Assembly (NCBI GenBank): GCA_963922865.1
Contig: CAWUJK010000023.1
Location: 1 to 21,108, forward strand
DNA: 21,108 nt
Source of the DNA: CAWUJK01 sp963922865
GTDB lineage: Bacteria > Patescibacteriota > Gracilibacteria > BD1-5 > UBA6164
Reading direction: 5' to 3'
A model generated the notes under the pieces. It worked only from the letters and a program-made list of their open reading frames with translations. It was not told where the DNA came from and made no database searches. This document shows positions 17,499 to 21,108 of this stretch, piece by piece. The first letter of the stretch is position 1. The number at the start of each line of letters is the position of its first letter. The position numbers and the translations under genes are program-made.

Positions 17499-19640
17499 AT
17501 GAAAAAAAAATTTAAAATAGAGTGAATGACTTGTGCAAGTTGTGTCGCTCTGAATCAAAACTCACTTGAAAAACTCAATTGAGTTTCTAAAGTATCTATA
17601 AATTTGGCAACACTGCAAGCAAATATAGATTATGATGAAAATTTATTGAGTTTTGAAAAAATAAGGGAAAATATAGAATCAAATTGATTCAAAGTTAATG
17701 ATAATATAAAAAAACAAGATGAAAATTCTATAAACAATATTATTTTTAAAAGATTTATATTTTCTGCTGTTTTTTCATCTCCAGTTTTTTTGATGATGTT
17801 TGGAGATTTTATGATATGAATATCTTACTTTTGAGTAGATTTATTAATGTATATATATGCTATTTTATCTTTCTTGGTTGTTTTTATTTTTTGATGGCAT
17901 TTTCACAAAAGAGCATTTAAATCTCTTTTGAAACTTCATTTTAATATGGATAGTTTAGTTTCTCTAGGTACTTTAGCTGCTTTTTTCTATTCAGTTATAG
18001 CTATGTTTTTTAAACCAATACCAGTTTATTTTGAGGCAGCAGTTTCTATTATTACACTTATAAATTTGTGAAAATATTTAGAACATAAATCAAAGCTAAA
18101 AGCTTGAGATGCTATATGAAAGCTTTTGAAATTATGAGCTAAAAAGGCTTTTGTAAAAATTTGAGATGATTTAATAGAAAAAAATATAGATGACATAAAA
18201 GTTTGAGAAATTATTATTGTAAAAGCCTGAGAAAAAATAGCTCTTGATGGAGAAATATTAGAATGAAATGCTAATATAGATGAAAGTATGCTTACTTGAG
18301 AAAGTATAGCAATTTACAAAAAAGAGTGAGATAGTTGTTTTGGTTGAACTATAAATTTAGATGGTAATATAAGTTTAAAAGTAACTAAACAAAATTCATC
18401 TTGAGTCTTAGCTAATATAATAAAAATGGTTGAACAAGCTCAAAGTTCCAAAGCACCTATTGAGCACTTAGCCGATAAAGTTTCCTTTGTGTTTGTTCCA
18501 ATTATAATTGTGATTTCTATAATTACTTTTATTTCTTGGTTTTTAATAACTTGAGATATATCTAAAGCTATAATAAATTCGGTGACTTGTTTAATTATAG
18601 CTTGTCCTTGTGCACTATGACTTGCTACTCCAACTGCTATAATGGTTTGAACTTGAGTTTGAGCTAAAAATTGAATTTTGATAAAAAATGCTCAAGCACT
18701 AGAAAAAACTAAAAATATAGACATTGTTGTATTTGATAAAACATGAACTTTAACAAACTGAAAACCTGAAATTATAGATTTGATTCCTATAGAAAAAAAG
18801 GAAAAAGAACTCTTAGGGGTAGCCAAATCTTTATCTAGTTTATCTAACCACCCTTTCTCTATAGCTATAGATAAGTATGATTATGATTCTAATATTTTAG
18901 AAGTTAGTGATTTTGAAGAGATTAAATGAAAATGACTTTCTTGAATTATAGATTGAGAAAAAATAATGCTTTGAAACAAAAAATTGTTTTCTAATATAAA
19001 TGATGAAATTTCCTCACAAATAGAAAAACTTACAAATAACTGAAAGACTCCTATCATAGTTTGAACAAAAAATAATATATTTTGAATTATATGACTAATA
19101 GATTTACCTAAAAATTGAGTTAAGCAGGTAGTGGAGACTCTAAAATCTATTTGAATTCAAATTGTAATGCTTACTTGAGACACAAAAAAAACAGCACAAT
19201 ATATAGCAAATGAGATATCCATAGATATAAATAATGTTATTGCTGAAGTTATGCCAGATGATAAGTTAAATGTGATAAAAAAATTACAAAATGATAATAA
19301 AAAAGTTGCTTTTGTTTGAGATGGTATAAACGATGCTCCTGCTTTGGTTCAGTCAGATTTATCTATAGCCATGTGAACTTGAAGTGATATTGCTATAGAA
19401 AGTTCTCATATAGTTCTTGTAGGTGGAAGTTTACAAAAGGTTGTTTGAGCGATAAATTTATCAAGGCGTACTCTTTGAACAATAAAACAAAATTTATTTT
19501 GGGCTTTTATATATAATACTTTATGAATTCCACTTGCTGCTTTTTGATTACTAAATCCTATATTTGCTGCTTTTGCAATGAGTATGAGTTCTTTTTGTGT
19601 TGTGAGTAATAGTTTAAGATTGAAGAGATTTAGACTTTAG
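17499..19640 (+). CDS. copA: copper-translocating P1B-type ATPase
   Basis: This P-type ATPase exports Cu(I) across the cytoplasmic membrane at the cost of ATP. The 713 residues hold one HMA domain with GMTCASC at 9-15, a first membrane block, the actuator motif TGES at 266-269, the transmembrane metal site CPC at 369-371 followed by ALGLATPTA, the phosphorylation motif DKTGTLT with D413, the P1B-specific HP at 451-452 (SNHPFS), and the hinge GDGINDAPAL with D608 and D612. The final pair of helices includes NLFWAFIYNTLGIPLAA and a Met- and Ser-rich stretch MSMSSFCVVSNSLRLKR, which is typical of CopA and supports copper over zinc or cadmium. Length is normal for a one-HMA CopA. It ends the copper cassette; no terminator was seen directly after it. 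Confidence 0.97.
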
Positions 19641-19730
19641 TTTTTGTAGAATTTTTTTGAACTAAGTATATTTTAAAAACTACCAATAACAAAAAATTAA
19701 GAAAAGTCCATTAAAAGTTCACAAAAACAC

Positions 19731-19761
19731 TTGACAAAGCTTTGGAAAAAAAGACTATATT
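19731..19761 (+). promoter_or_regulatory. promoter with consensus -35 upstream of a candidate small RNA
   Basis: A perfect TTGACA (19731-19736) is followed after 19 bp by TATATT (19756-19761); the spacing is two bases longer than ideal, and CTATAT one base earlier is an alternative. It is in the gene-free stretch after copA and points at the C/A-rich segment and terminator. Confidence 0.5.
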
Positions 19762-19844
19762 ATATATATTAAAGTGAATATATGGTAAAACAAGATAAAT
19801 ACACCACACTACACAACACCAAGCACTAATGGACTAATTCTTTT

Positions 19845-19850
19845 AAGGAG
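19845..19850 (+). promoter_or_regulatory. isolated Shine-Dalgarno-like AAGGAG
   Basis: AAGGAG here is the only good anti-16S match noticed upstream of the coding regions examined, yet no start codon with an open frame follows within reach; the terminator stem begins 10 bp later. In the small RNA it would lie single-stranded next to the hairpin. It may be chance or may bind the 16S 3' end. Confidence 0.35.
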
Positions 19851-19860
19851 AAATAAAACG

Positions 19861-19908
19861 AATACTTTAAGTTTGAATTTTTAATTCAAGCTTAAAGTAT
19901 TGTTTTTT
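19861..19908 (+). terminator. intrinsic terminator of the candidate small RNA
   Basis: Arms 19861-19879 and 19883-19901 pair over 19 positions with a single G-T pair and a TTT loop, followed by G and six T residues. It lies 71 bp before the pilin start codon, well placed to end the upstream transcript or act as an attenuator for the pilin gene. Confidence 0.85.
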
Positions 19909-19918
19909 GCTTACAAAA

Positions 19919-20028
19919 AATAATACCCAAAACAAAAACCAAAAATAAAAAAATAATATTATATACTAACTTAAACTTTATGAGAAAAACAACTAAAATA
20001 ATAATTAATAATACCCAAACAAAACCCC
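19919..20028 (+). repeat. imperfect direct repeat across the pilin start
   Basis: AATAATACCCAAAACAAAAA (from 19919) recurs almost unchanged as AATAATACCCAAACAAAACC (from 20007), the second copy lying inside the pilin leader-peptide codons and the first 61 bp upstream of the start codon. The copies are 88 bp apart and differ by a small indel. Confidence 0.5.
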
Positions 20029-21108
20029 TTAGCTGATTTACCTTAGTAGAATTAATAGTAGTAGTAACGATACTATCTATACTGTCTACAATATGATTTG
20101 TGAGCTATAGTTCGTATTTATCGTGAGTAAGAGATACGAATAGAATAAGTCAGCTAAAAGCGATATGAGACTCACTACATTTGTACGAAACAAAGAAATC
20201 ACTACCCCTACCAGATGAGAAGAGACTAGAGATAAAAGATTGAGCAACAACAATAGCGATTCAATGATATGTATGAAAGAGTGTGATAGAAACAATATGA
20301 TATACCTCTCAGTGACTAGACCCGAAAGATAATATACATTATAGTTACTACTTAACAAGTAGTAGAAAATATTTTCAGTTGCTAGCATATTTGGAAGAAG
20401 ACCCTGATTTGAGTTTTGAGAGAAAGCATAAATTATGAATTAGAGAAATATTATGAAAAGAGCTAGATTATGAGAATAGATATCCGTATGTTTATTGAAA
20501 GAAACTATGAATACTAACAACAGATAGAAATGAGCCAATTCAAGAAATACACTCAGGCTCATTAGATATAAGTAATGTATGAACATCAAAGAACTATAAA
20601 TCCTACTTAAAAACAAAAGAAATAATAACTTGAAATTGAACGATATTTAAAGACTTATGAAAATTAGTTAAATGATGATGAAGATGATATAGTGCTAGTT
20701 GAAATACGATAGTGTATAAGAATCTAGATTGAAATAACACTACAAATACAAACATAAACGATTGGAGAAGCGTAGATACTAACTGTGATATAGCGGATAT
20801 AAAGATATGAACTCAAGTTTGGGCATGATGTAATTCAACAATATGAAATTGATTGGAATGGTGAAAGAGGGATAATGGAAGTAATTGAACAATATGATAT
20901 TGTTATAAGAATCATAGTGAAATTAATGGTAATAATTCATCAGATTGTGCGATATGATCATCATATATGTTAAGCACAACAAAATCTAATACTTGGTTTA
21001 CCTGAACGAATTCAAATTGAGATAGAGCTCCAGCTAATATATGGTGAAAACTATATACCTGGGAAAATGCAAAAAATACAGCGTGCAAGAATTGATATCA
21101 CTTGCCAT
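19980..21108 (+). CDS. type IV pilin-like protein with FISUMP-like C-terminal domain, 3' end cut by window edge
   Basis: The leader is basic (MRKTTKIIINNTQTKPLSG) and ends at the prepilin peptidase site G19|F20, followed by FTLVELIVVVTILSILSTIG with the conserved Glu at +5; here the cleavage-site glycine is a UGA codon. The mature N-terminal helix continues to YSSYLSGVRDTNRISQLKAIGDSLHLYE, typical of pseudopilins. After a long middle region, residues 269-376 resemble the FISUMP domain (Fibrobacter succinogenes major paralogous): DIADIKIGTQVWAGCN, then GKLYTWENA from 356 and CKNGYHLP at the right edge. FISUMP proteins are surface or secreted and their role is unclear. Of the usual domain perhaps 50 to 70 residues are missing beyond the window. 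Codon use differs from the other genes, with many ACG, GCG, TCG, GTG and CTA codons. It has its own intergenic region; the upstream terminator suggests attenuation. Confidence 0.88.

Larger units (their letters stand above)
19768..19908 (+). ncRNA. candidate small RNA or attenuated leader of about 140 nt
   Basis: This fills most of the 339-bp gap between copA and the pilin gene. A promoter at 19731-19761 and an intrinsic terminator ending in a T-run at 19908 delimit a short transcript. Its middle (about 19795-19835) is an unstructured A/C-rich tract, with ACACCACACTACACAACACC, unlike the T-rich DNA around it. A 15-codon frame from ATG at 19780 to TAA is too short to credit as a gene. It could be a free-standing RNA or a leader that attenuates the downstream pilin gene. 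Nothing else was recognised between 19641 and 19730. Confidence 0.45.

Noticed and set aside
19780..19827. Fifteen-codon frame from ATG in the candidate small RNA
   Set aside because: It lacks a ribosome binding site, has no recognisable sequence and ends before the AAGGAG; too short to support as a gene.

Overview
The window is AT-rich bacterial DNA that makes sense only if UGA is read as glycine (genetic code 25). With TAA and TAG as the only stops, fifteen long, tightly packed genes appear on both strands, and UGA falls on conserved glycines: both glycines of the ABC signature LSGGE, the DKTGT of a P-type ATPase, the GDIHG of a phosphatase and the prepilin G|F cleavage site. In the first gene I counted UGA at about 25 of 37 glycines. 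This code is known from Absconditabacteria (SR1) and Gracilibacteria (BD1-5/GN02), so the source is most likely an uncultivated member of that group. No rRNA, tRNA, CRISPR array or transposase was seen.

Layout. 1-1961 (minus): a fused gamma-alpha 2-oxoacid:ferredoxin oxidoreductase subunit, cut by the left edge, behind a small membrane protein. 1967-2916: a PPP-family phosphatase gene on the plus strand, bracketed by two identical 80-bp direct repeats that each hold two dyads. 2967-4765 (plus): a secreted protein built of 16-residue repeats and a von Willebrand A lipoprotein, ending in a strong terminator. 4938-6236 (minus): a DUF389 membrane protein. 6461-9778 (plus): a Jag/KhpB-type RNA-binding protein, a membrane-anchored TPR-like protein, and a long beta-ketoacyl-ACP synthase ending in a perfect 19-bp terminator. 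9835-15589 (minus): a DUF4153 membrane protein and, upstream of it, an operon of SGNH esterase lipoprotein, ABC ATPase and FtsX-type permease that recalls tesA-ybbA-ybbP; the three genes overlap by 8 nt at each junction. 15724-19640 (plus): a copper-handling cassette of a Cys-rich exported protein, an HMA-SafE-cupredoxin fusion and a CopA-type ATPase. 19641-19979: no gene, but a consensus -35, a short C/A-rich stretch and an intrinsic terminator that look like a small RNA or attenuated leader. 19980-end (plus): a type IV pilin-like protein with a FISUMP-like C-terminal domain, cut by the right edge.

Regulation. Recognisable promoters are often of extended -10 form (TGnTATAAT) and lie close to the start codons. 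None of the starts examined has a clear Shine-Dalgarno sequence; the one good AAGGAG in the intergenic DNA I examined lies inside the candidate small RNA. Cell-envelope functions dominate: exported lipoproteins, membrane proteins, copper export and a pilin. This fits a host-attached, reduced-genome bacterium, although the lifestyle is inference. All functional calls come from reading motifs by eye; no database search was run.
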